Source: Salipaludibacillus daqingensis
GTDB lineage: Bacteria; Bacillota; Bacilli; Bacillales; Salisediminibacteriaceae
DNA length: 64,000 nucleotides
NCBI RefSeq assembly: GCF_029891575.1
Contig: NZ_JARZHF010000002.1
Coordinates: 1 to 64,000, forward strand
Direction of reading: 5' to 3'
In this document: one piece after another, positions 20,162 through 30,201 of the stretch
Position numbering within the stretch: the stretch's first letter is position 1
Layout of the letters: every line of letters starts with the position of its first letter
Program-made: the position numbers and the translations under genes
Notes under the pieces: generated by a model
Database searches by the model: none
What the model saw: only the letters and a program-made list of their open reading frames with translations
Told to the model about the DNA's origin: nothing

Positions 20162-21205
20162 TTAATACTTATTTTTTTCCGCATCTGCTTGTAAATACCG
20201 CTTATCCTTCATGAATAACCACCAGAATAAAATAAACGCAGGAACAAGTATGGCTAAACCACCTGCGTAACCATAAAGCAACCATCGAAACATAGTCGGA
20301 TCAGTAAACGCGTCAGTTATCGTTAATTCAGGATAAAGAATATAAGGCATGTGTGAATAGCCGTATCCGAAACTTGCCATTCCAAACTGCAAAATCGTGA
20401 ATATAACAGCAAGTCGTGCCCTTCCTCGTTTCTTATGTTTTGATGGCCACCAAAGAGCGCTGTAACCGATAAAAGCCGCGACCAATGATAAGGCAAATAA
20501 GTACCACATATCTATCATCGTCTCCACCATCCAAGGGGCTTGTGGAATCAACGTCAATAGCGCCATCACTGCAAAAAACAATGTCACAGGTCCTAAAATA
20601 ATCGCATTTTTCCTATAAACAGCATAAACTTTTTCAGAACCTGACTCTCTGGCATAGTCGCTTAAAAGAAGAGACGATAAATATAGCTCCGTTGTTAGTC
20701 CAAAACCAATGTGGGTATATAAAGTTGGACTTGCCAACAATTTATTGAATAAAATATACTGTTGATCACCACCACTGCCGATAAATCCACCGATAGCCAT
20801 CGGCAAAATAGCAATCATCAACGCCGGAATTAATAGACCGGATATACCGGAAATGATGACGAGTGGTTTCGTATAACTTTTTACAGTAAAAGAGAAAACC
20901 ATAAAAGCACTTCGAATCGTAATCAAGATTAATACGAAGCTAAATGGTAGAATCATTAACGTCCCCATATAATAAGCTGCCCCTGGAAAAAAACCGACGA
21001 TGGCAATGACTAACAGAACAAGGAAGACATTTGTCACTTCCCAAGAAGGAGATAAGTAACGATTGGCAAGAATAGATGCTTGTGTCTGTTTATTTGAATA
21101 AAACATCGCCCAAAAACCAGCTCCAAAGTCGATGGACCCAGCGATAGCGTATACAAACAAGAATATCCAGATAATGAATATGGCAACGTAAGGTTCTGTC
21201 ATCAT
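20162..21205 (-). CDS. cydB: Cytochrome bd-type quinol oxidase subunit II
   Basis: A 347-residue membrane protein with eight to nine helices and the subunit II mark GSIDFGAGFW at residues 23-32. It follows cydA with a 3 bp gap, so the two are translated together. It lacks the haem ligands, as expected, and supports assembly of subunit I. The pair is closest in size to B. subtilis YthA/YthB rather than CydA/CydB. No cydCD exporter follows in this window. Confidence 0.9.
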   Translation of the reverse strand: MMTEPYVAIFIIWIFLFVYAIAGSIDFGAGFWAMFYSNKQTQASILANRYLSPSWEVTNVFLVLLVIAIVGFFPGAAYYMGTLMILPFSFVLILITIRSAFMVFSFTVKSYTKPLVIISGISGLLIPALMIAILPMAIGGFIGSGGDQQYILFNKLLASPTLYTHIGFGLTTELYLSSLLLSDYARESGSEKVYAVYRKNAIILGPVTLFFAVMALLTLIPQAPWMVETMIDMWYLFALSLVAAFIGYSALWWPSKHKKRGRARLAVIFTILQFGMASFGYGYSHMPYILYPELTITDAFTDPTMFRWLLYGYAGGLAILVPAFILFWWLFMKDKRYLQADAEKNKY

Positions 21206-21208
21206 CTA

Positions 21209-22555
21209 TTAAAAAGCCTCCCCATTTATAACCCCTAAATCTTTCTGAACAGGGTTTCTTAAGAAGTAAAACCTTAATACTAAACCTGTTAACACAAGTA
21301 GCATCACATATAGACTAATAAACAGGAAAAACAAAATCCCGACATTTCCTGATTGTGTTGCTGCTGCACTTGTTAATTGAACGCCGTAAATGGTCCAAGG
21401 TTGCCTGCCGACACAACTAAAAATCCAGCCCATTTCTATTGCTAACATGGACATTGGTCCTGTTGTGACTAAAACGAGCAATAACCATGTCGGAAGTGCG
21501 TTACGCTTCCTAAATAGAACGATCCATGCTAATGCAAGACCAGCAATACCGATAAGGGAAAACCCAATGCCAACCATCACGTTGAAAAGAGTATGAACAA
21601 ACAGCGGTGGCCATTCATCTTGTGGAAAATCATTCAATCCCTGTACAACACCTTCTGTCGATCCAGTAGCTAGCCAACTTAGCATCCCAGGGATTTCAAT
21701 CCCACCGACAACCGTTTCTGTTTCTATATCAGGAACCCCCATAATAGCGAGAGGTGCGTTAGCTTGCGTTTCAAAAAGTCCTTCCGCGGCAGCAAGTTTC
21801 AACGGCATTTCCTCATGTAACATCCCTGCTGTACTATGTCCGTTGGTCGCCGTATAAAGGCTTGCAAGAAGTGCCACAACTAGCGCTAGCATTAACCCTT
21901 TTTTATGATAAGCGCGTTCATGATCAGATCCGGTTTCGCGTAGTAAGCGATAAGCTGCGATCGAAACGAGTACGAAAGCTCCTGTCATAAAAGCAGTTGC
22001 TAAAACATGTTTGGAGGTATAAGGCATACTAGGGTTTAATACCGCCGCCCAAGGATCTACATCCGTGACAACACCGTCAGTGATGGAGAATCCTCTAGGT
22101 GTGTTCATCCAAGAATGAGCAATGTTTATAAGATATGCTGATGCCGCTGCGCCTAATGCTACAGTTGTAACACTAATTAATCTCATCAAATTTGATAATC
22201 GGTCTGCCGCATAAACGTAAATTGACATAAACACAGCTTCTAAGAAAAAGGCAAAGATCTCAATTTGAAACGGTACGGCGATTACTTTCCCTACAATCTC
22301 CATGAAACCAGGCCATAATAAAGAAAGCATCACACCAACAATGGTTCCTGAAGGGATTCCTACACCTAATAAAATAGCAAATCCTTTCGTCCACCTTTTG
22401 GCCATGACTCCGTAATCACTATCTTTTCGAACCCAATGCAAAATTTCTGCAAATAAAATCATTAATGAGAGTCCTACACCTAACGTAGCAAATATAATAT
22501 GAAAGGCCATTGAAGTGCCAAATAACATTCGCGATAGTAATACTGAATCCATCAT
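21209..22555 (-). CDS. cydA: Cytochrome bd-type quinol oxidase subunit I, short Q-loop
   Basis: A 448-residue subunit I carrying haem b558, b595 and d. The axial His lies in AFHIIFA near residue 17, the second in TSKHVLATAF near residue 182, and GRQPWTIYG near residue 383 is intact. The periplasmic Q-loop is short, as in YthA and the cyanide-insensitive CIO group. It reduces oxygen to water with quinol and gives a lower proton yield than haem-copper oxidases. GGAG upstream favours the ATG at 22555; an ATG at 22567 is also open. Confidence 0.9.
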   Translation of the reverse strand: MMDSVLLSRMLFGTSMAFHIIFATLGVGLSLMILFAEILHWVRKDSDYGVMAKRWTKGFAILLGVGIPSGTIVGVMLSLLWPGFMEIVGKVIAVPFQIEIFAFFLEAVFMSIYVYAADRLSNLMRLISVTTVALGAAASAYLINIAHSWMNTPRGFSITDGVVTDVDPWAAVLNPSMPYTSKHVLATAFMTGAFVLVSIAAYRLLRETGSDHERAYHKKGLMLALVVALLASLYTATNGHSTAGMLHEEMPLKLAAAEGLFETQANAPLAIMGVPDIETETVVGGIEIPGMLSWLATGSTEGVVQGLNDFPQDEWPPLFVHTLFNVMVGIGFSLIGIAGLALAWIVLFRKRNALPTWLLLVLVTTGPMSMLAIEMGWIFSCVGRQPWTIYGVQLTSAAATQSGNVGILFFLFISLYVMLLVLTGLVLRFYFLRNPVQKDLGVINGEAF

Positions 22556-22710
22556 TCCCATCTCCATTCCGTAGCTTTCTAAATGTTAGATTGCTTCGTT
22601 CAGGAGGAAATATTCATAAATTTCCCAAATGTATTTTATCCAATGAATAAAACTATGTTTGTACCATACAATTGTTTTTACTTTGCTACACACAATAAAT
22701 GTAATGAAAC

Positions 22711-22746
22711 TAAAACACGACTAGATCAAATTCTAGTCGTGTTTTA
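22711..22746. other. Orphan 15 bp hairpin between divergent genes
   Basis: TAAAACACGACTAGA pairs perfectly with TCTAGTCGTGTTTTA around a 6 nt loop, with T-rich tails on both strands. It looks like a terminator, yet the flanking genes diverge from it. It could be a leader attenuator for the DUF2512 gene or the end of a small RNA. Confidence 0.5.
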
Positions 22747-22834
22747 GTTTATTAAAGGTTGATGTTCCTCATCAAAGAAAGTATAGACGTCAATAGTGTT
22801 GGGGAAAACTAAGCAAAAAAGGAGTAATCGAAAA

Positions 22835-23269
22835 GTGAAGCATTTAAACGTATTATTGATCAAGTTTGTGACTAGTATTTTTATTTTTTGGGTCAGCTTA
22901 GGGTTGTTATTTAATGCATCCTTTACGTTAATTATTTCATTTAGCATTTTACTAACCATCTCTTCTTATTTTATTGGTGATCAAATCGTACTTCCACGAA
23001 TCGGAAAAAATAACACAGTTGTTGTAGATTTTTTCTTAGCCTATTTTATTGTCTGGGTTTTTGGGGGAGTTCTCTTTCACAGCTATTTAATGATTGGTTG
23101 GGGAAGCATTATCTCAGCCACACTGTTTGCAGGTTCAGAAATGTTTGTTCATTCTTATATTGTAAAAAATATAAAATCCTTCGTATTAGAAAAACAACGT
23201 ACATTTGATCGAAAGTTTGCTTTTGAATTTGCTGAAGAAGAAGATCCAAATCATCCTAATGATAAATAA
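22835..23269 (+). CDS. DUF2512 family membrane protein (YndM-like)
   Basis: A 144-residue protein with four membrane helices and an acidic tail FAEEEDPNHPNDK. It matches the YndM/DUF2512 pattern, starting MKHLNVLLIKF with GDQIVLPRIGKNNTVVVDF after the second helix. GTG at 22835 has AAGGAG upstream; a longer frame from 22796 does not. Function unknown. Confidence 0.8.
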   Translation: MKHLNVLLIKFVTSIFIFWVSLGLLFNASFTLIISFSILLTISSYFIGDQIVLPRIGKNNTVVVDFFLAYFIVWVFGGVLFHSYLMIGWGSIISATLFAGSEMFVHSYIVKNIKSFVLEKQRTFDRKFAFEFAEEEDPNHPNDK

Positions 23270-23283
23270 CAACGATCTCGATA

Positions 23284-23331
23284 AAAAAACCATTCGAGTT
23301 AGCAAAATTGGCTGACTCGAACGGGTTTTTC
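23284..23331. terminator. Terminator between converging genes
   Basis: Inverted repeat of about 17 bp with mismatches (AAACCATTCGAGTTAGC against GGCTGACTCGAACGGGTTT), with a T-run on plus and on minus. Confidence 0.75.
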
Positions 23332-23333
23332 CT

Positions 23334-23990
23334 CTAGTCCACTCTTTTTCTTCTCATCCATTGTGAAGCAGCCCACTTATCACCAACGATAACTGGCGCA
23401 CCACCATGTAACGTTAACTCGTTTAAAGCACGATCATTATAAAAGTACTCAAAATAAACAGCCATTCCCTTTTGTGGAGATACCGAAAAATTTAGCTTAG
23501 GAAAATACGTTTCTCCTCCTTGCTCTACATCATTTAAATACATCACCAGCGTGCTAATTCTAGGATTATCCACGACGTGATTTTTCGATGAAAAATAATC
23601 TAGATGCGCCTTATACTCTTGACCGATATCATACTTAAGAATTTGCAGACCCTCACCGTGCTCTACTGGTATAGTCATAATCTGTGAAATTCTCTTTTCA
23701 ACTCTAGAAACAACGTCATTTTCATCGTTCTGTAAAAAGGTACTACTGCTCGTTCTGAGTGCATTCACCTCTCGTTCATTCCCAATTTTGGAACGTTTTA
23801 TCCTATCTTTAGACAAACTGATTAGTTCATCACATTCTTCATGGCTTAACACATTTCCTAATACGGCAATTAGTGGTTCTTCTAATCTAGTAATGATAGA
23901 GACTTCCCGATCATCTGTTATAATTTTATTTCCAATATGATTAAATATAGTAGGTTCCTTTAGAGTTAAATCTTTACCATCGATTGTCAA
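23334..23990 (-). CDS. 2-oxoglutarate/Fe(II) oxygenase, prolyl 4-hydroxylase-like
   Basis: A 218-residue P4H-type dioxygenase. The iron site is HLD in YKAHLDYF near residue 129 and the distal His in LTLHGGAPV near residue 195, followed by the 2-oxoglutarate-binding Lys in GDKWAASQW. The family signature LRTSSSTFL is present near residue 78. The Bacillus anthracis homologue binds collagen-like peptides and can hydroxylate proline. No collagen-like gene is in this window. The start codon is ATG at 23990; upstream AGTTGAC offers only a weak ribosome site. Confidence 0.88.
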   Translation of the reverse strand: MTIDGKDLTLKEPTIFNHIGNKIITDDREVSIITRLEEPLIAVLGNVLSHEECDELISLSKDRIKRSKIGNEREVNALRTSSSTFLQNDENDVVSRVEKRISQIMTIPVEHGEGLQILKYDIGQEYKAHLDYFSSKNHVVDNPRISTLVMYLNDVEQGGETYFPKLNFSVSPQKGMAVYFEYFYNDRALNELTLHGGAPVIVGDKWAASQWMRRKRVD

Positions 23991-24091
23991 CTTACCCCAA
24001 CCCCTTTAATTGTTTAAATTTTCCGAAAAATAAAATTAATCTTTTAGTCAACACAAAATCACCTGAAGTTCTTTAGCAATCACTTCTAAAC

Positions 24092-24131
24092 AAACGATGG
24101 AATAATAGCTATACCTATTATTCCATCGTTT
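24092..24131. other. Orphan 17 bp hairpin
   Basis: AAACGATGGAATAATAG pairs perfectly with CTATTATTCCATCGTTT around a 6 nt loop. It sits upstream of both flanking genes, which diverge, so it terminates neither. Possible small RNA terminator in the 378 bp gap 23991-24368, where no ORF is seen. Confidence 0.5.
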
Positions 24132-24368
24132 CCTCCTGTTATTCAACAAGAAGGGTTGATTAATTTTACACCCTAAATCACAGTAAATCTAGCATTTTTT
24201 TCAAGATAAAACAATATGAAAAGTTTAGGAACAATTAAGGAGTTAAATGTTTCATTCTGTGCAAAAGTCATACTGAATTATCGTTATTAGGTTTGTATAG
24301 TCTTACGTTAGTTTGTTAAAATTGATAAAAGCAATCTATACTTTTAATTTCATAACGGGGGTATCCAA

Positions 24369-24578
24369 ATGGATAAACTCCATCCTTTACAATGGCTTGG
24401 AATCTTTGCAGTAATTGTGTTAGGAGTTTTGAATTTTAGCGGGGTTTATATGCCACTTTATATTCAAAGCACTGTGTTAGGCCTAAGTTTAGTTGCTTTA
24501 ATTGCATATAAGATATATAAGATATATAAATTAAAACAACAAGAACTAGAAGAAAATCCAACAAAGAAAAATGATTGA
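24369..24578 (+). CDS. Small two-helix membrane protein
   Basis: A 69-residue protein not recognised. Helices span about residues 9-25 and 31-48, followed by a basic then acidic tail. GGGGGTAT precedes the ATG. TGTTAAAAT at 24314-24322 is a likely extended -10. It converges on the HPr kinase-like gene. Confidence 0.65.
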   Translation: MDKLHPLQWLGIFAVIVLGVLNFSGVYMPLYIQSTVLGLSLVALIAYKIYKIYKLKQQELEENPTKKND

Positions 24579-24663
24579 TCACATAAAGAATATGACTGCC
24601 ACTAGTTCTATCATGTGAGAGTTCTAGAGGGCAGATCAATTTTTGACACTTTCACACCCCAAA

Positions 24664-25593
24664 TTAATTGCAGTCCTCATTATCATTTTCAATCCTGCTC
24701 ATGAATTCTTCTGCGGCGCTGTATCCTTGCTTCCTTAAAATCCAGTTATGTACAGCTGCTTCAATTAGTCCTGCCACATCACGTCCAGGCTGAACTTGGA
24801 TTTCAATTGAGGGGATCTTAACTCCCATATATTCTTTGTATTCAACGTCATGATCTAACTCATTATTTAAGTCATCTTTTTCCCATTTCGTCAAATGAAT
24901 ATCAAGAGCAATTCTCGTTTCATCTTGGAAAGCCTTACTTCCATATAAGCGAACCACATTCAACAAACCGATACTACGAAGAGCCAAAAATTCCTTCGTT
25001 TTTTCATCATGCGTCCCTAAAAGAGAGTTTAGACCGATCTTCTTGAGGACGACAATATCATCAGCGACTAGACGGTGTCCGCGACCAATTAACGTATGGG
25101 CCGTTTCACTTTTTCCTACCCCTGAATTTCCTCGAAGTAAGATACCAATGCCAGAAACATTCATGCAAACACCATGAATCGATATTTGTGGAGCTAACTC
25201 CTTTGATAAATATAAACTAAGTTTGGCAATGAATTCTGATGTTGATCCTTTTTTATATGTAATTAATAACGGTATTTCTTCTTCTATACAATGATGAGTT
25301 AAATATGTAAGTCCTTCTTCTTCAGCTGTTACGATAAAACACGGAGGATGATAATGGACAATATTCCCTATTCGAGTTTTACGTTCCTCTTTACTTAACT
25401 TGTGTAAATAAGTAACTTCTTTTGTTCCTAAAATTTGAACTCTTTCTGTCGGAAAAAAATCAAAATAGCCAACAAATTCAAGTCCTGGTCGATGTACATT
25501 TGATTGCGTAATGGCATTCTTTAAATGCTTTTCCCCAGCCAATACTTTCAATCCAAATTTCTCAACTAAGTTTTCAACTGTTATTTTCTTCAT
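24664..25593 (-). CDS. hprK: HPr kinase/phosphorylase paralogue
   Basis: A 309-residue HprK, the family length. The N-terminal domain (1-130) carries SNVHRPGLEFVGYF; the kinase domain has the P-loop GNSGVGKSE near residue 153 and HRLVADD near residue 173, so nucleotide and HPr-contact residues are kept. The family signature, EIRGLGIINVMTLFG in B. subtilis, here reads ALRSIGLLNVVRLYG, a marked divergence. It is not followed by lgt as in the usual hprK-lgt operon. It is probably a second, specialised HprK whose target may not be HPr Ser46. ATG at 25593 has AGGATGGTG upstream. Confidence 0.85.
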   Translation of the reverse strand: MKKITVENLVEKFGLKVLAGEKHLKNAITQSNVHRPGLEFVGYFDFFPTERVQILGTKEVTYLHKLSKEERKTRIGNIVHYHPPCFIVTAEEEGLTYLTHHCIEEEIPLLITYKKGSTSEFIAKLSLYLSKELAPQISIHGVCMNVSGIGILLRGNSGVGKSETAHTLIGRGHRLVADDIVVLKKIGLNSLLGTHDEKTKEFLALRSIGLLNVVRLYGSKAFQDETRIALDIHLTKWEKDDLNNELDHDVEYKEYMGVKIPSIEIQVQPGRDVAGLIEAAVHNWILRKQGYSAAEEFMSRIENDNEDCN

Positions 25594-25878
25594 ATTCGTC
25601 ACCATCCTCAAGGCCTTCTTCTCTCAGAAGCCTAAATAATTCTTCATAAATACTTTTATATATCTAGCAGCAAATTTCATTATATCATTTTGTCGAATTA
25701 CCAATAACTCTAATCGTCGAAACAATATGTGATTCTTTTTTCAATGCTATACATTCACCTAGAAGAGCCTACAATATATACTACCTTTCTTGTTTAAAAA
25801 AATGTCCTTTATCATTTCACTAAAATAATCACCGTGGGCGAGTCATCTTTCTGAATTCCAGCAGGACTAAAACATCAT

Positions 25879-26592
25879 TTACCATTCAAAAAAGAATTTC
25901 AACGACATTGTAATGAAAGAATAAATCACTACCGCCGCAGCAAACGTCGGAAAATGAGCTTCTTTTTCACTTGGAAGTTCATGCTTGAAAACAGTGAAAA
26001 GCATAGCACCAGAAACAAATGCAAAAATGATTGATTTGAAAAGTGGTGTTAAATCTGTAGTCAAAGCAAATAACCATCCTAGAACAATCCCCACGGCTAG
26101 AATATATCTTCCGTATTTATTATATTCTTGGGGAAACTCTCTCCACATGTCATGAGCTACCGCGATAAAGTGAAGTCCAATCGCAAAACAGTAGAATATC
26201 GCCTGAATTCCAGATACTTCAAAAGATAATACTACGTAAGAAACAAGTGCATTATAAAGAGCATAAAACATGATTACTGACCAAAATGAAGAAACGTGAG
26301 AGATATAATTTTGCCTAATGATGATCTGAATTCCAAAAAACACGACAACGCCAAGAAGGCCCACAAAGTAAATTTCGGATTCCATCGTTAAATGTCGATA
26401 TGGCTCGTCTATGTTTGTTTGTTCTTTATGAAGAGTAGGAAGTAAATAAACAAAAACATAGGATACTGCCAAGCCTCCGGAAAAAGAAAACCATTTTATG
26501 CGATTCATTTTTCCGGAAGGAATAAGAACGTTAGCGAGAAAATGAATAGCAATAAACACGATACCAACAAGAAATGGAATGATAGACATCAT
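25879..26592 (-). CDS. Seven-helix membrane protein, distantly ZIP-like
   Basis: A 237-residue membrane protein with seven predicted helices. GGLAVSYVFVYLLPTLHKEQ at residues 39-58 and LHFIAVAHD near residue 140 recall ZIP metal transporters, and the last third, FVSGAMLFTVFKHELPSE, also fits. The classical ZIP histidine-rich signature is absent, so the family call is tentative. AGGAGG precedes two tandem ATGs. It is divergent from the P-type ATPase, 245 bp away; shared cation handling is only a guess. Confidence 0.65.
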   Translation of the reverse strand: MMSIIPFLVGIVFIAIHFLANVLIPSGKMNRIKWFSFSGGLAVSYVFVYLLPTLHKEQTNIDEPYRHLTMESEIYFVGLLGVVVFFGIQIIIRQNYISHVSSFWSVIMFYALYNALVSYVVLSFEVSGIQAIFYCFAIGLHFIAVAHDMWREFPQEYNKYGRYILAVGIVLGWLFALTTDLTPLFKSIIFAFVSGAMLFTVFKHELPSEKEAHFPTFAAAVVIYSFITMSLKFFFEW

Positions 26593-26837
26593 ACTAACCT
26601 CCTAATTGTGAACTTTAATAGATAATAATGTGCACTTATTTATTATTATACATTTTTTGTTTATTTTAATCGATTAATAAATTACCTCTAAATACTAAAT
26701 GTTGCCATGTAAGTAATTACACTAAAAATAAGTTTATTTTTTTTAGAAATAATGTATATAGTTTTATAAATATAAGGGTATACATTAAATAATTGTTTAA
26801 TAGATTTAATGTCACATCATAACTTAGAGGAGGGATT

Positions 26838-29504
26838 ATGAACAAAAAATGGTTCGCTTTATCAACTAAAGAAGTCTTAAAGGAGTTAAATTCGGATCAC
26901 GATCAAGGGTTACCTGTTTCGGAAATAACGGATCGTCTCAAAGAATACGGGAAAAATGAATTGCCTGAAAAAGAAATTGAAAGTACATTTATTAAATTTT
27001 TTAAACACTTTAACGATATACTAATCTACATTTTATTAGCAGCTGGAGTGATAAAGTTCCTCCTTGGCTATTACATTGACACAGTAGTTATTCTGCTCGT
27101 TGCGGTGATTAATGCAACAATCGGATTTTTGCAGGAGAACAAGGCAGAGAAAGCATTGGAAGGAATAAAGAACATGCTCTCACTCGAAGCAGTTGTCATA
27201 AGAGGTGGGAAACGTCAAGAGTTGCAAGCAACAGACTTAGTACCGGGGGATATTGTACTTTTGAATTCAGGAGATAAAGTTCCTGCTGATATTCGGTTGC
27301 TTTCAGTTGCAAATCTAGGAGTGGAAGAAGCTGCACTTACTGGAGAATCTGTTTCTGCTCGAAAACAAGTTGAAGCACTTTCGGATGATACTGTATTAGG
27401 TGATCAGACTAATATGCTTTTTTCTGGAACGTCTATCACATCTGGAAGTGGAAAAGGAGTCGTTGTTGCTACTGGAGAAAACACGGAGATTGGAAAGATA
27501 AATGAATCAATCAATGAAGTAGACGAGTTAAAAACGCCACTAATGAAACAAACCGATCGTTTTGGAAAAACAATTGCTTTATTAATCGTAGCAGCCTCTT
27601 TCTTTATTTATGCTTTCGGTTTTTTCTTCCGAGACTATGCTCCGGCAGAATTATTGCTTTCAATTATTGGTCTAGCAGTAGCTGCTATTCCAGAAGGTTT
27701 ACCGGCTATCATTTCTATTATTTTAGCTTTAGGCGTTCAGAATATGGTCCGTCGGAAGGCCATTGTTCGTAATCTCCCATCCGTTGAGACTCTTGGAGCA
27801 GTTTCAGTGATATGCTCTGACAAAACTGGTACTCTGACAAAAAATGAGATGACGGTTACAACGCTATTGACTACCGACAAAACCTACGAAGTAACAGGTA
27901 CAGGATATGAGCCTGAAGGAGTCATTCAACATGAAGGCGAGGAAGTGGATGCAGAAAACGATCGTCAAATTTTTCTCCTACTCACAGCGGTAAAGACGTG
28001 TAACGATGCAGCACTGCAACAGGAAGATGATGGGAATTGGACTATGAGTGGAGAACCAACGGAAGGCTGTCTGTTAACAGTGTCTGAAAAAGCATCTGTT
28101 GAAATACCTCGACACGACGTCTTATTTAAAATTCCTTTTGACTCCGATTATAAGTATATGGCTGTTCTTGTGAATATGGAAGGTAAAACAAAAATTATTG
28201 TAAAAGGGGCACCCGATCGATTGTTCGATATGGCTGAGGCGTCAGACAATTTTGATCGATCTGCGTGGGAAGAATTAATGAAAAGCAGAACTTCCAAAGG
28301 AGAAAGAGTTTTAGCAGCTGGTATCATTGATGTAGAAAAAACGAAAAACAAAATAGATCATGAAGATTTGAAGGAAGGACTTGAAATCGTTGGCTTAACA
28401 GGCATCATTGATCCTCCTCGTGAAGAAGCGGTTGTAGCGGTATCTGAGTGTCATCGTGCTGGAATAGGGGTCAAAATGATTACAGGAGACCATTTAGATA
28501 CTGCGTTGGCAATCAGCAGCCAGATTGGAATCGGTGATGGTCAGAATGGAATCGAGGGCAGAGAAGTTGATAAAATGACAGACGAAGAACTCGATGAAGC
28601 CGTGTTATCCAACGACGTTTTTGCCAGAACGAGCCCTGACAATAAATTGCGTCTCGTTAAGGCACTCCAGAAAAATGGAAATGTCTGTGCAATGACAGGA
28701 GACGGAGTAAATGATGCCCCTGCTTTAAAAAGAGCAGATATTGGCGTAGCTATGGGGATAAAAGGAACAGAAGTAGCGAAGGAGTCAGCACAGATGATTT
28801 TGGTTGACGATAACTTCGAAACGATTGTTGGTGCTGTTGAGGAGGGGCGCAGGGTTTACGGAAACCTGAAAAAGACAATATTATTTATTCTCCCTACAAA
28901 TGGTGCCCAAGCTCTTCTTATAATCATCGCTATTTTGATTGGCGCTGCAGTGATGCCAGTAACCCCTATTCAGATCCTTTGGATTAACATGGTTATTGCT
29001 ATCACTATCTCTCTTGCATTAGCATTTGAGCCGCTGGAACAAGGAGCAATGGAAAGACCTCCCCGGCCAATGAAGACGCCACTACTAACACCGTACTATG
29101 TATTCCGAATCATTTTTGTTTCTCTTTTAATAGGAGGAACTTCGTTTGGATTTTATGGTATACTGCTCAACGAAAATACCGATCAGGCATTTCTTAATTC
29201 TGTAGTGCTTCACACAATTGTAATTTTGCAGTTGTTTCATTTGTATAATGTTCGAAATGAAACAGGCTTTGCGTTTAATCAAAATTTCTTCAAAAATAAA
29301 ATCGCATTCCTTGTTTCTATAGTGCTACTTCTCCTTCAAGTTTTAATTCTTTATGTGCCATTTATGAATACTGTGTTTGGCACAGTACCACTTGGTATAG
29401 AGTACTGGATTATTCCCGCGTTTTTAGGAATGCTTATTTTTAGCATTATTGAAATCGAAAAAACAGTTACACGGGCCATTCTTAAGAGCAAGAATCAGAT
29501 TTAA
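26838..29504 (+). CDS. Cation-transporting P-type ATPase (P2A-like, Ca2+ or Na+)
   Basis: An 888-residue P2-type ATPase. Domain order is clear: N-terminal cation ATPase domain, actuator TGES (ALTGESV near residue 172), M4 with AAIPEGLPA near 281, phosphorylation site CSDKTGTLT near 333, nucleotide-binding KGAPDRL near 458 and hinge TGDGVNDAPA near 622, then six C-terminal helices. The M4 motif VAAIPEGLPA fits calcium or Na/K-type pumps, not copper or cadmium. GGAGG precedes the ATG. Single gene with a strong terminator. Confidence 0.92.
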   Translation: MNKKWFALSTKEVLKELNSDHDQGLPVSEITDRLKEYGKNELPEKEIESTFIKFFKHFNDILIYILLAAGVIKFLLGYYIDTVVILLVAVINATIGFLQENKAEKALEGIKNMLSLEAVVIRGGKRQELQATDLVPGDIVLLNSGDKVPADIRLLSVANLGVEEAALTGESVSARKQVEALSDDTVLGDQTNMLFSGTSITSGSGKGVVVATGENTEIGKINESINEVDELKTPLMKQTDRFGKTIALLIVAASFFIYAFGFFFRDYAPAELLLSIIGLAVAAIPEGLPAIISIILALGVQNMVRRKAIVRNLPSVETLGAVSVICSDKTGTLTKNEMTVTTLLTTDKTYEVTGTGYEPEGVIQHEGEEVDAENDRQIFLLLTAVKTCNDAALQQEDDGNWTMSGEPTEGCLLTVSEKASVEIPRHDVLFKIPFDSDYKYMAVLVNMEGKTKIIVKGAPDRLFDMAEASDNFDRSAWEELMKSRTSKGERVLAAGIIDVEKTKNKIDHEDLKEGLEIVGLTGIIDPPREEAVVAVSECHRAGIGVKMITGDHLDTALAISSQIGIGDGQNGIEGREVDKMTDEELDEAVLSNDVFARTSPDNKLRLVKALQKNGNVCAMTGDGVNDAPALKRADIGVAMGIKGTEVAKESAQMILVDDNFETIVGAVEEGRRVYGNLKKTILFILPTNGAQALLIIIAILIGAAVMPVTPIQILWINMVIAITISLALAFEPLEQGAMERPPRPMKTPLLTPYYVFRIIFVSLLIGGTSFGFYGILLNENTDQAFLNSVVLHTIVILQLFHLYNVRNETGFAFNQNFFKNKIAFLVSIVLLLLQVLILYVPFMNTVFGTVPLGIEYWIIPAFLGMLIFSIIEIEKTVTRAILKSKNQI

Positions 29505-30116
29505 TAGCTATTACCTCTTCAATTAAATAGAGATAGACCCTTTAAGAAAGCAAAAGAAAGAAGTAAATCAGATGAGATGGCCTCTGAAAAGCAAAAAAAC
29601 GCTTCCGATTATCAAAAACGATAGTCGGAAGCGTTTTGTCGTGTATCCCTTCAAGATCTATTTTTCCACAAACAGACAAAAACATTAGAAAAATAAAACC
29701 ATAAGCATTATTACTGTAAATCATCTTAAATATCAAGAGTGTTACGGAAAAATTACATCATGCCGCCCATCTATTAACCCGTTCAATACAGTGAAATACG
29801 TTTCAAAAACATTGTTATATCAGCATTTTCACTCAAGTGAAACGAATAGGATTTGCTGAATACACATATGAACATGAGCAAAACATGAGCATTATCCCTT
29901 ATAAATTTTTACTATAGACTTATTTTAACAAGTTCATCCTTCTACAATCGCACCTGTTTGTTGCAGATATAATCGATAGGAATTATGTACTAAAAGGCAA
30001 CTAGCTTCTTGCACTAACGCTCACCCTTTAGTTGAAGAAATTTGATTCCGTCTATACCAGTTCATTTTCCTCATTACTTTAAGCCCCTTATCAATTTTCA
30101 GGATCTTTTCTAAATT
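29505..30116. other. Gene-free region after the P-type ATPase
   Basis: Apart from the terminator at 29596-29637 nothing convincing is coded here. A short stretch at 30020-30045 (GCTCACCCTTTAGTTGAAG) belongs to a recurrent intergenic motif also seen at 30629, 31995, 33108 and 35783. Confidence 0.4.
29596..29637 (+). terminator. Terminator of the P-type ATPase gene
   Basis: AAAACGCTTCCGA pairs with TCGGAAGCGTTTT, a 13 bp stem ending in T. Confidence 0.85.
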
Positions 30117-30149
30117 AAAAAAACACCATTACACAAACTGCAATGATGT
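30117..30149 (-). terminator. Terminator of the 48-residue membrane protein gene
   Basis: On the minus strand ACATCATT and AATGGTGT form the stem, followed by seven T. Confidence 0.6.
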
Positions 30150-30201
30150 CTTCACACGTTTTCCAGGTTTAGGTCAATATTATTGTCCAGCACGGTCTAT
30201 G

